Positions 1 through 6,693 of a stretch of DNA of 7,731 nucleotides are shown here, piece by piece. Positions within the stretch are counted from its first letter, which is position 1. Each line of letters begins with the position of its first letter. Position numbers and translations under genes: made by a program. The DNA is from Bacteroidota bacterium (lineage in GTDB: Bacteria; Bacteroidota; Bacteroidia; Bacteroidales; VadinHA17): the NCBI GenBank assembly GCA_006227095.1, contig SBFZ01000297.1, positions 1 through 7,731 of the forward strand, given 5' to 3'. The notes below the pieces were generated by a model. The model had not been told where the DNA came from and did not search any database. It saw only the letters and a list, made by a program, of their open reading frames with translations.

Positions 1-653
1 ACTTCAATTGTGACTTCATCCCATATACCGGTATTCCTGTCCCTCACAGGCTGTATCCAGTCCCATCCTGCCGTAAACTGCATCGTCACATCACGGCCAA
101 TGGTTCCGTCGCCCCCCTGTCCGCCATTGGGTTTACCCGGATTCAGCGGTGGTTCGACCCTCACCGCCAGGCGGTTGTGACCTTCACGGTTCAGGATTGA
201 TGTAACGTTGTATTTCTGCCTCAGGAACATCCCCTCATGCAACGGATTGCTTATCAGTACGCCATTAAGCCAGATCTCGGCCCTGTAGTTTATACCCCTG
301 AAATTAAGCCAGACCTGGCGGGTGGAGTCAAGGCTCTCGGAAGAAAACCTGGTAAAAAACCAGAGGGTATAATAGTCACGCCCTGTCTCACTGATATCAG
401 GAATCTCCTCATTGTTCATCCCCAGCCATGGATCAGGCACCATGCCGTTGTCAAGAAGTGTGGTCAGTACTGTCCCGGGAACAGTGGCATTCATCCAGCC
501 GGACAGGTCGGGCTCTTCTGCCGTAAGTGCCCGGCCATCAAGAGGCACCTCCGATGCCCTTCTGGCCTTCCACCCTGCCGCAAGGGGTGTCTCCTGTGCT
601 GTTGCAAGAAGAGTGATACATGAAATTAATGTGATAAATATTGCCCTTTTCAT
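1..653 (-). CDS. Secreted GH2 glycosidase, endo-beta-mannosidase / exo-beta-glucosaminidase-like (3' part missing)
   Basis: The first 217 residues of a larger glycoside hydrolase family 2 protein are visible; the reading frame runs open off the left edge. The start at 653 is the ATG that gives a signal peptide: MKR, a hydrophobic stretch at residues 4-18, and a likely cleavage ATA|Q near residue 19. A cysteine at residue 12 (LISC) is a poor lipobox, because the hydrophobic core continues past it. Residues about 50-217 form the N-terminal sugar-binding jelly-roll domain: VPGTVL (58-63), PDPWLGMNNEEI (73-84), GRDYYTLWFF (91-100), INYRAEIWLNG (121-131), GGQGGDGTIGRDV (177-189) and GWDWIQPVRDRNTGIWDEV (196-214). 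From memory these blocks match plant mannosylglycoprotein endo-beta-mannosidase, which cuts the Man-beta-1,4-GlcNAc bond of N-glycan cores, and the related exo-beta-glucosaminidases. The TIM-barrel and catalytic glutamates lie outside the window, so the substrate is inferred. Family members are usually about 850-950 residues. The gene is divergent from the SNF2 gene. Confidence 0.85.
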   Translation of the reverse strand, partial: MKRAIFITLISCITLLATAQETPLAAGWKARRASEVPLDGRALTAEEPDLSGWMNATVPGTVLTTLLDNGMVPDPWLGMNNEEIPDISETGRDYYTLWFFTRFSSESLDSTRQVWLNFRGINYRAEIWLNGVLISNPLHEGMFLRQKYNVTSILNREGHNRLAVRVEPPLNPGKPNGGQGGDGTIGRDVTMQFTAGWDWIQPVRDRNTGIWDEVTIE

Positions 654-679
654 CCTGTCTGCCGGTTTAAACAAGTACG

Positions 680-687
680 GAAAGATA
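680..687 (-). promoter_or_regulatory. Possible Bacteroidota-type -7 element for the GH2 gene
   Basis: On the minus strand this reads TATCTTTC, which matches five of the six fixed bases of the Bacteroidota -7 consensus TAnnTTTG. It lies 26 bp upstream of the GH2 start codon, giving a leader of roughly 20 nt. I could not find a matching TTTG -33 element at the expected spacing, and the surroundings are AT-rich, so chance is a real alternative. Confidence 0.2.
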
Positions 688-808
688 TTAAAATATTCCT
701 TTCATGCCGCCGCAGACACCGTATTAATGCCGCAAGGCCACCTCAGGCAATTGAAAGCAGGGAACCCGCCGCCGGGATACCGGCCAGGCCGGGCAACGGA
801 TTGCAGGC

Positions 809-836
809 CGGGGGTCTGGCGCCCCGAACTTTTTTT
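809..836 (+). terminator. Terminator-like hairpin plus T-run in the SNF2 leader
   Basis: CGGGG (809-813) pairs with CCCCG (822-826) across an 8-nt loop. It is followed by AAC and seven T residues (830-836), which has the form of an intrinsic terminator or attenuator on the plus strand. No plus-strand gene precedes it in the window, so it would act only on transcripts starting in the 654-800 region and heading into the SNF2 gene, whose start codon is 59 bp further on. It sits in a GC-rich island (about 764-826) with a perfect palindrome CCGGCC-A-GGCCGG at 780-792 and a 9-bp direct repeat CAGGCCGGG at 785-793 and 804-812. Function is unproven. Confidence 0.3.
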
Positions 837-895
837 AAACCGCCCTTTGATATTAACGGGGGAATTCCAAAATTGCAGGTTTATTTGATCCACAG

Positions 896-3865
896 ATGCA
901 GTCCCCCGTTTTGAGAGAGCGTGAAAGGCTTTTTGCGCTGATACTGACCCAGCACCGGAAATGGGGCTCGGTACTTATGCCCTATATGCTCGATAAGATG
1001 CCGGGGCGTGAATATTACTCACCGGGCGAGGCATTGTCACCCTTTCCAAACAGCATTACCCTGGCAGGACTTGACAATGAAGAGAGGGAGGCAATAAGGC
1101 TTGTAAATGAGTATTCGGACCGTAACCTATTCAAGCTTTTCTCAAGACACCGCAATGTAAAGGAGTTCCTGGAAAATGTATCCGAAACAGAATTCGGCAG
1201 ACTCATAAAGCCATTTATTGAATCAAGGATCTGTCAGTGTCTTCAGATAGCACTCAATGAAGGAATACCCGTTTTCCTCCAGAAGACCGGGGTCAATTCA
1301 GTGCATAATGAGGACATGCTGATTATCAGTCCGGCAGAGGCTGCCCCGGTGTTCAGGTTTGACCGTACCCCTGCGGAGACCAGCTACAGCCTGATCATTG
1401 AGTCTGCCGGCATTCCCGTCAGGCTGAGAGGTGTATCTGTCGAAATACTTACAAACAAGCCATGCACTATCAGAACGGGGCACTCAGTCCACTTTATCGC
1501 TGACATTGAAGGGTCAAAGCTCAAACCGTTTCTGACACGTGACAGGATTATTATTCCCGAGGCTGCAGTGGAAAAATACTTCTCCACTTTCGTGCTGCAG
1601 GTTATAAATAATCATAAGGTAACCGGCACCGGATTCTCTCTTGAGAGTTCCAGGGCCGAAAAGGAGGCTTTCCTGACAGTTGAGCGAACAGTAAGTGGTG
1701 TTCCTGCCGCCATTCTGAAATTTCGCTATGACAAACGGGATATCTTTTACAATGATGATATACTGCACTTTACAACTTTCATCAAGAAGGGGGATAACTT
1801 CATTTTCCAGAGGAAGGAGCGTGACACCCGGTGGGAAAAGCTATGTGTCGTTGCACTTGACGAGGCTGGCCTTGTAAGCGATGACGGCATCCATTTTACC
1901 ACGCCGGGCTCGAGAGAAGATGCGGATAATGCACTCTATGACCTCATAGAGGCTGTTGGCTACAACAGGAAAAAATTCGAGGATGCAGGACTGATCATCC
2001 GGACTGGAAGCCTTGACCGTCCGTATACCCTTGACCGGGTGGAGATAAAACTAAGTCATCAGGTTGTCAATGACTGGTTTGACCTCAAGGCTGTGGTGAT
2101 CATCGGACAGTTTACCATTCCGTTCACAAGGTTCAGAAGAAATATCCTGGAGGGAATCCGCGAGTATACTCTTCCGGATGGAACGGTGGCCCTGCTTCCC
2201 GAGGAATGGTTTGCCAGGTACCGGGGCCTGTTTGAGATGGGCCGTGAAAAGGATGATAATCTCCTTTTGCATAAGCAACATTTCAGCATATTCAGTGAGG
2301 CAGTATCAGATGAACACTGTGATACCTGTGAAAGACTGGGTAAGCTCGTCATGCCGGAGAAGCTGGCCATTCTTCCGGCCCCGGTGGGGCTGAAGGCAGA
2401 ACTGCGGCCGTACCAGCAGGAAGGAGTCAGCTGGCTCCATTTTCTTCAGTCAAACGATCTGGGCGGATGCCTTGCCGATGATATGGGACTGGGTAAAACC
2501 CTCCAGACACTTGCCCTGCTGATGTGGAACAGGGAACAGTCGCGGCCGCAGGAAGAGCCTTCAAACGGCTCTTTTAATTACATGGAATCACAGAACAACA
2601 GACAGATGACCCTGTTTGGTGAGGAGCCACCTCCGGCAACCAGTCTGATAATTGTACCAGCCTCTCTCTGCCATAACTGGCATAACGAAATCAGACGGTT
2701 CTGCCCATCCCTCCGTACACTTATCCACTACGGCGCCGCAAGGGACAGGTCTCCATTCCGGTTTTCCAGGTATGACATTATCATTTCAAGCTATCATACT
2801 GTAAGGCAGGATATTGAACTGTTCACCAGTATTGAGTTCTTCTATGTGGTCCTTGATGAAAGTCAGCATATAAAGAATCCCTCATCGCACCTTTACAGGT
2901 CTGTGATGAGACTCCGGGCAAGTCATCGGCTTGTCCTTACCGGCACACCGGTGGAAAACTCCCTCACTGACCTGTGGACACAGCTTAACTTTGTAAATCC
3001 GGGGCTGCTGGGTTCCCTCGCCTTCTTCAGGAGGGAGTTTGCAAAACCGATTGAAAAGAACTTTGAGGAAGAGAAGGAAAACAGGCTGAGAAAGATAATT
3101 CAGCCGTTCATCATGCGACGCACCAAGGAGATGGTGGTGAGCGAACTGCCTCCCGTAACCGAGCAGGTTATACAGTGCGATATGTCGGATGACCAGGCTG
3201 CCATATACGAAAGGGAGAAATCTGCAGTACGGAACACCATACTGGAGAACATCGAATCAATCGGGATAGAAAAATCAGCCATAATAGTGCTCCAGGGTCT
3301 CATGAGGCTCAGGCAGCTCGCCAACCATCCCGTAATGACTGATGAAGGCTACGCCGGAGGCTCCGGGAAGTTTGATGCGGTGACCCATAATATAGAAAGT
3401 GTGGTCTCTGAAGGTCACAGGATACTGATTTTTTCGTCTTTTGTCAGGCACCTGGAACTCTTTCCCGGATGGCTCGAAAAAAACGGCATAGGTTATAGCA
3501 TGCTTACAGGCTCAACACGGGACCGTGAGAAAGTCATAGGCAACTTCAGGAACAATGATGACATAAAGGTATTCCTCATATCCCTCAAAGCAGGGGGTGT
3601 TGGACTCAACCTTACCGAGGCCGACTATGTATTTATCCTCGACCCGTGGTGGAATCCGGCCTCGGAGATACAGGCCCTGAGCCGGGCACACCGCATCGGG
3701 CAGGAAAAGAGGGTCTTCGTCTACAGGTATATCTCAGGCAACACCATCGAGGAAAAGATACAGAGGCTGCAGGAGAGAAAATCCCGCCTCGCTGACACAT
3801 TCATCGATACAAACAACCCGCTCGGTGACCTCGACGTGGAGGAAATGCTTGAGATACTGAACTGA
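896..3865 (+). CDS. SNF2-family DNA-dependent ATPase (DEAD/DEAH superfamily 2 helicase-like)
   Basis: This is a complete 989-residue Swi2/Snf2-type ATP-dependent DNA translocase, expected in the cytoplasm. The first motor lobe starts at LRPYQQEG (503-510). Walker A is DDMGLGKT (528-535, catalytic K534), motif II is DESQ (654-657, in place of the commoner DEAQ or DEAH) and motif III is LTGTPVEN (681-688). The second lobe runs from about 820 to 960 and contains ILIFSSF, LISLKAGGVGLNL, DPWWNPASEIQALSRAHR and the motif VI arginine finger in SRAHRIGQ (929-936, R933). A polar, proline-rich linker at 547-583 carries QMTLF (570-574), resembling a sliding-clamp-binding peptide. Residues 1 to about 500 show no domain I can name. 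They include one CDTC pair (475-478) but no full zinc-binding SWIM motif. The frame is closed by a stop at 854-856 and 896 is the first ATG; no Shine-Dalgarno sequence is seen. A role in transcription recycling, chromatin-like remodelling or repair is family inference only. Confidence 0.95.
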   Translation: MQSPVLRERERLFALILTQHRKWGSVLMPYMLDKMPGREYYSPGEALSPFPNSITLAGLDNEEREAIRLVNEYSDRNLFKLFSRHRNVKEFLENVSETEFGRLIKPFIESRICQCLQIALNEGIPVFLQKTGVNSVHNEDMLIISPAEAAPVFRFDRTPAETSYSLIIESAGIPVRLRGVSVEILTNKPCTIRTGHSVHFIADIEGSKLKPFLTRDRIIIPEAAVEKYFSTFVLQVINNHKVTGTGFSLESSRAEKEAFLTVERTVSGVPAAILKFRYDKRDIFYNDDILHFTTFIKKGDNFIFQRKERDTRWEKLCVVALDEAGLVSDDGIHFTTPGSREDADNALYDLIEAVGYNRKKFEDAGLIIRTGSLDRPYTLDRVEIKLSHQVVNDWFDLKAVVIIGQFTIPFTRFRRNILEGIREYTLPDGTVALLPEEWFARYRGLFEMGREKDDNLLLHKQHFSIFSEAVSDEHCDTCERLGKLVMPEKLAILPAPVGLKAELRPYQQEGVSWLHFLQSNDLGGCLADDMGLGKTLQTLALLMWNREQSRPQEEPSNGSFNYMESQNNRQMTLFGEEPPPATSLIIVPASLCHNWHNEIRRFCPSLRTLIHYGAARDRSPFRFSRYDIIISSYHTVRQDIELFTSIEFFYVVLDESQHIKNPSSHLYRSVMRLRASHRLVLTGTPVENSLTDLWTQLNFVNPGLLGSLAFFRREFAKPIEKNFEEEKENRLRKIIQPFIMRRTKEMVVSELPPVTEQVIQCDMSDDQAAIYEREKSAVRNTILENIESIGIEKSAIIVLQGLMRLRQLANHPVMTDEGYAGGSGKFDAVTHNIESVVSEGHRILIFSSFVRHLELFPGWLEKNGIGYSMLTGSTRDREKVIGNFRNNDDIKVFLISLKAGGVGLNLTEADYVFILDPWWNPASEIQALSRAHRIGQEKRVFVYRYISGNTIEEKIQRLQERKSRLADTFIDTNNPLGDLDVEEMLEILN

Positions 3866-3910
3866 TTTTTTTATAGATTTACTTTCTTTTAAATACTCAA
3901 AAACGCTGCA

Positions 3911-4801
3911 ATGAATACCTATCAGAATCATCCTCTTGCCGGAGCCGTCGATCTCGACAGTGCATTCAACAAATTCTGGGACTTCTACAGGAAATACTTC
4001 GTGGGACTGTACATAATCTCAGTAGCCGGTTCCCTTATTACATCACTGTTCATCTCCGGACTTGACCTTGCTTCACTGCAGACAACCACTGATCCTGCAG
4101 AGATGCTCGAGATGATGAAGGGATTTGCGGGCCCGTATGCACTGGCAATGCTGGCTACGCTGCTCCTGAGCGTGCTCCTGCATGTGTGGGTCCTCGAAAA
4201 ACCTTCCGGTGAGCCCGGGTTCATGACGGTGTTTCTGAAAAAGACAGCTGTTGCCCTTATACCTTACCTTGTGACCATGATCCTGTTCGGAATCCTGGCT
4301 GTCGCAATGGTATCACTGGGACTGGTACTGCTCGTTCTGCCAGGACTCTTTGCCATCTTTTACATATTGACTGTAGGGATCTTTGCCATGCCTGTCACAC
4401 TGGTTGAGACAAGCAACCCGTTTCAGATAATTTCACGCTCTTTCAGCCTCGCCCACAGGAACCTGTGGCCAAATATGGGATGGGTCACAGTCTTCATCCT
4501 GATTCTTATTGTCACTTCACTGGTACTCAGTGCGCTTGTCATGCTTCCTTTCACCGGTACATTCATAAGATCAATGGCTGACCCTGAGAATGCAATGGAA
4601 ATGCTTGAACTGACCCGTAATCCGCTTTATATATCCCTGGGAGCCCTTACCAGCGGGCTGATAACACCGGTTATGCCAATACTGGCCTTCCTGCTTTATT
4701 TCAGGAACCGGGGTGAGGAAGTGGCAATTGAAGTCACCACCGAGAGCGAAGCAACGGTAAAGGTCGAGGATCTTTATCCACCGGTAAACGGAAGGGAATA
4801 A
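3911..4801 (+). CDS. Polytopic membrane protein, YciC / GPDPase-membrane-domain-like
   Basis: This 296-residue integral membrane protein has no recognised catalytic motif. I count about six hydrophobic helices, near residues 30-50, 72-94, 112-135, 137-160, 190-214 and 237-264. A short polar N-terminus (MNTYQNHPLAGAVDLDSAF) precedes them, and an acidic C-terminal tail of about 30 residues follows. The segment NPFQIISRSFSLAHRNLW (169-186) resembles the amphipathic loop typical of poorly characterised YciC-like or glycerophosphodiesterase-membrane-domain families, where a substrate is rarely known; this placement is from pattern memory. Two similar acidic loops (DPAEMLEMMK at 61-70 and DPENAMEMLEL at 224-234) each lead into a helix, hinting at an internal duplication. 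The gene starts 45 bp after the SNF2 stop on the same strand. The gap is T-rich and holds TAGATTTA (3874-3881), a partial match to a Bacteroidota -7 element, so it could be co-transcribed or have its own promoter. No Shine-Dalgarno sequence is visible. Confidence 0.8.
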   Translation: MNTYQNHPLAGAVDLDSAFNKFWDFYRKYFVGLYIISVAGSLITSLFISGLDLASLQTTTDPAEMLEMMKGFAGPYALAMLATLLLSVLLHVWVLEKPSGEPGFMTVFLKKTAVALIPYLVTMILFGILAVAMVSLGLVLLVLPGLFAIFYILTVGIFAMPVTLVETSNPFQIISRSFSLAHRNLWPNMGWVTVFILILIVTSLVLSALVMLPFTGTFIRSMADPENAMEMLELTRNPLYISLGALTSGLITPVMPILAFLLYFRNRGEEVAIEVTTESEATVKVEDLYPPVNGRE

Positions 4802-4815
4802 TCAGTAACCTACAC

Positions 4816-4837
4816 TATCCCGCCGGAGGGATAATTT
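4816..4837 (+). terminator. Possible weak terminator hairpin after the membrane protein gene
   Basis: TATCCC (4816-4821) pairs perfectly with GGGATA (4828-4833) over a 6-nt loop, GCCGGA, starting 14 bp after the stop codon. The tail is only ATTT, so termination would be weak. The position between convergent genes supports the idea. Confidence 0.35.
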
Positions 4838-4858
4838 CCAAAGTATTGATTCCTGAAA

Positions 4859-4919
4859 CCGGAACAGTTTTGTCAGATTCTCCTGTTCCCGGCCTTAATT
4901 GCCGGAAGAGCCGGGCTCT
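4859..4919. terminator. Cluster of overlapping hairpins between convergent genes
   Basis: Three dyads lie in about 60 bp. GGAACAG (4861-4867) pairs with CTGTTCC (4883-4889), extendable to CC/GG at 4859-4860 and 4891-4892 with one bulged base. CCGGC (4889-4893) pairs with GCCGG (4901-4905). AGAGCC (4907-4912) pairs with GGCTCT (4914-4919) around a single central base. The first two overlap and are mutually exclusive. None has a clear T-run on either strand, so this may be a transcript 3'-end structure rather than a classical intrinsic terminator. It sits just downstream of the AGCS stop codon (minus strand) and in the tail of the plus-strand operon. Confidence 0.3.
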
Positions 4920-4937
4920 CCCGTTCCTGCAGTTGTC

Positions 4938-6674
4938 CTATCTGCCAAACCTCCTGAGCATCTTTCCCGAAATCTTCTCGTCAGGGTATTGCTTTGAGAA
5001 GGTCAGCCAGTAGTCCCTGACATTCTGCTTCACCTCCTTCCGGAGGATGAGCAGACCAATGAGGTTGGGTACCGCCATCAGGACTATTGCAATGTATGAA
5101 AGTGACCAGATTATTGTTGTATCAGTGAATGAAGCAACGAAGAATGCTGCCACGAAGATGATCCTGTAATATATCACATACTTCTGCCCCATCAGGAAGG
5201 TTACGGCCCTGTCACCGTAATAGGACCATGAGATTGCGGTGGAGAATGCGAAGAGCAGCAGCCCGAATGCAACTATGTATTTTCCCCATCCCTTCATGAC
5301 GCTCCGGCTGAAGGCAAAAGTTGTGAGAGGGGCACTGTGTATGAGCGACTCACCGGTTACATCAAAGACTGAGGGATTGACCAGCTTGCCGTTCCTGACC
5401 TCGATCACGCCGGAAAAGGGCTTGTTGCCTGAAGCGTAGGTTACATTCTCTGCAAGAGACCTTGCGTGAATGAGTGAAACCCCTTCAGTCTTCAAAACAC
5501 CATTCTCCACCTCAAGCCGGCCGTCAAAAAGCGGGAGGAGGGCGTTGCCCCGGACATGGTCACCAAGCCTGACCACATCTTCACTCCGGCTGTCGTCATA
5601 GGTGCCGGCAACATACTGCATGTCAGTAGTCTGGAAGTGGTTTTCGGTCTTTGTGTTCCACGCTCCCGATGAGAGAACCACCAACCCTGTCAGGGTGCAT
5701 ATCACTATAGTATCAATAAATGGTTCCAGCAATGCCACCATTCCTTCCGAGACAGGCTCCGGGGCACGGGCCGCAGAGTGCGCTATGGGCGCTGAACCCT
5801 GGCCGGATTCATTGGAGAATAGACCTCTGTTTACACCCCTGTTCATCGCAAACGCAAAGGATGCTCCGAGAAATCCGCCTGCCGCAGCCGAACCGGTGAA
5901 GGCATCCCCGAAAATGGACCCCAGCGAGGGAAGGATATTTTCATAATTCGAAAAGATAACTATAAGTGAGCCTGCCAGGTAAAGTATTGCCATGAAGGGC
6001 ACCATCACAGAGGTAACCTTCGCAATTCGCTTTATTCCGCCGATGATGATCATAGCCAGCAATACAGACAATATTGCTCCGGTTATAATATGCTTTATGC
6101 CAAATGTAGAGAAGACAGCGTTTGAGATGCTGTTTATCTGCGGGAGACTTCCCGTGCCAAATGATGAAAGAATCGTTGCCCCGGCAAAAAATCCTCCGAG
6201 GATCAATCCGGTCCTGATCACCTTCCCTCTGCGGGTGGTGATATTGAGCCTCTTCTTCATATAGTACATCGGCCCTCCTGAGACGCTGCCGTCAGGCAGA
6301 ATATCCCTGTACTTGTGAGAAATGGATACTTCGACCATCTTGGTGCACATCCCTATTGCAGCAGTGAGCAACATCCAGAATAGGGCGGCAGGACCGCCAA
6401 GATGAATGGCCAATGCCACACCCGCTATGTTTCCCGTTCCCACCGTCCCTGAAAGCGCAGTCGAAAGAGCCTGAAAATGAGAGGTATCACCCACATCATG
6501 CGAGTGATCATACTTGCCTTTGGTGATCCTGATGGCATGCCTGAAATAACGTATCTGGGGAAAACCGAGGTAAACGGTAAAGAATAGTCCGGTGCCTATC
6601 AGAAGCACCATGAACCATACATGCCCGCCCAGATAACCGTCGAGCATTACCAGGAAATCATTGATCTTTTGCAT
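4938..6674 (-). CDS. AGCS-family sodium:alanine/glycine symporter with large periplasmic-gate insert
   Basis: This complete 578-residue inner-membrane carrier imports alanine or glycine with sodium; the exact substrate is family inference. Diagnostic blocks are SGTVGTGNIAGVALA (75-89, the unwound helix that binds sodium and substrate in this fold), GGPAALFWMLLTAAIGM (93-109, the classic AGCS signature), NRGLFSNESGQGSAPIAHSA (282-301) and FAFSTAISWSYYGDRA (475-490). I count 11 helices, near residues 18-37, 68-92, 94-118, 155-178, 194-212, 218-242, 265-290, 311-336, 463-488, 500-518 and 525-545. The family is usually about 440-500 residues. The extra length is an insert of about 105 residues (341-446) between helices 8 and 9, which contains a tandem repeat. 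The start at 6674 gives the normal family N-terminus. The gene follows the NSS transporter gene with 19 bp between them and no visible promoter or Shine-Dalgarno sequence, so co-transcription is likely. The C-terminal tail is basic (KMLRRFGR). Confidence 0.95.
   Translation of the reverse strand: MQKINDFLVMLDGYLGGHVWFMVLLIGTGLFFTVYLGFPQIRYFRHAIRITKGKYDHSHDVGDTSHFQALSTALSGTVGTGNIAGVALAIHLGGPAALFWMLLTAAIGMCTKMVEVSISHKYRDILPDGSVSGGPMYYMKKRLNITTRRGKVIRTGLILGGFFAGATILSSFGTGSLPQINSISNAVFSTFGIKHIITGAILSVLLAMIIIGGIKRIAKVTSVMVPFMAILYLAGSLIVIFSNYENILPSLGSIFGDAFTGSAAAGGFLGASFAFAMNRGVNRGLFSNESGQGSAPIAHSAARAPEPVSEGMVALLEPFIDTIVICTLTGLVVLSSGAWNTKTENHFQTTDMQYVAGTYDDSRSEDVVRLGDHVRGNALLPLFDGRLEVENGVLKTEGVSLIHARSLAENVTYASGNKPFSGVIEVRNGKLVNPSVFDVTGESLIHSAPLTTFAFSRSVMKGWGKYIVAFGLLLFAFSTAISWSYYGDRAVTFLMGQKYVIYYRIIFVAAFFVASFTDTTIIWSLSYIAIVLMAVPNLIGLLILRKEVKQNVRDYWLTFSKQYPDEKISGKMLRRFGR
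5325..5534 (-). repeat. Tandem protein repeat encoded within the AGCS insert
   Basis: Two copies of a short motif are encoded head-to-tail in the AGCS gene. Copy 1 is residues 381-407 (5454-5534), beginning PLFDGRLEVENGVL and ending SLIHARSL. Copy 2 is residues 418-450 (5325-5423), beginning KPFSGVIEVRNGKL and ending SLIHSAPL. The shared pattern is F-[DS]-G-x-[LI]-EV-x-NG-x-L followed by SLIH-[AS]-x-x-L. Copy 2 is longer in the middle by about six residues. The alternating pattern suggests beta hairpins. The similarity is at the protein level; the DNA copies are diverged. Confidence 0.6.
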
Positions 6675-6693
6675 CGCAGACCAGAAGTTGGGG

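Noticed and set aside
237..888. Two overlapping plus-strand open frames (128 and 158 codons) in the GH2 and intergenic region
   Set aside because: They lie antisense to the GH2 gene, whose minus-strand frame gives a clear signal peptide and GH2 motifs. The plus-strand translations are rich in Pro, Cys and Arg, with no recognisable domain.
702..893. Minus-strand 63-codon frame in the divergent intergenic region
   Set aside because: Its low-complexity Gly/Pro/Arg content comes from the GC-rich hairpin island. It has no ribosome binding site and no family resemblance.
2318..2329. CDTC in the SNF2 protein as a SWIM zinc finger
   Set aside because: Only one Cys-x-x-Cys pair is present and the following Cys-x-His of the SWIM motif is absent.
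3866..3872. Seven-T run after the SNF2 stop as an intrinsic terminator
   Set aside because: No stem-loop precedes it; the upstream bases are coding sequence without a dyad. It is more likely part of an AT-rich spacer or promoter.
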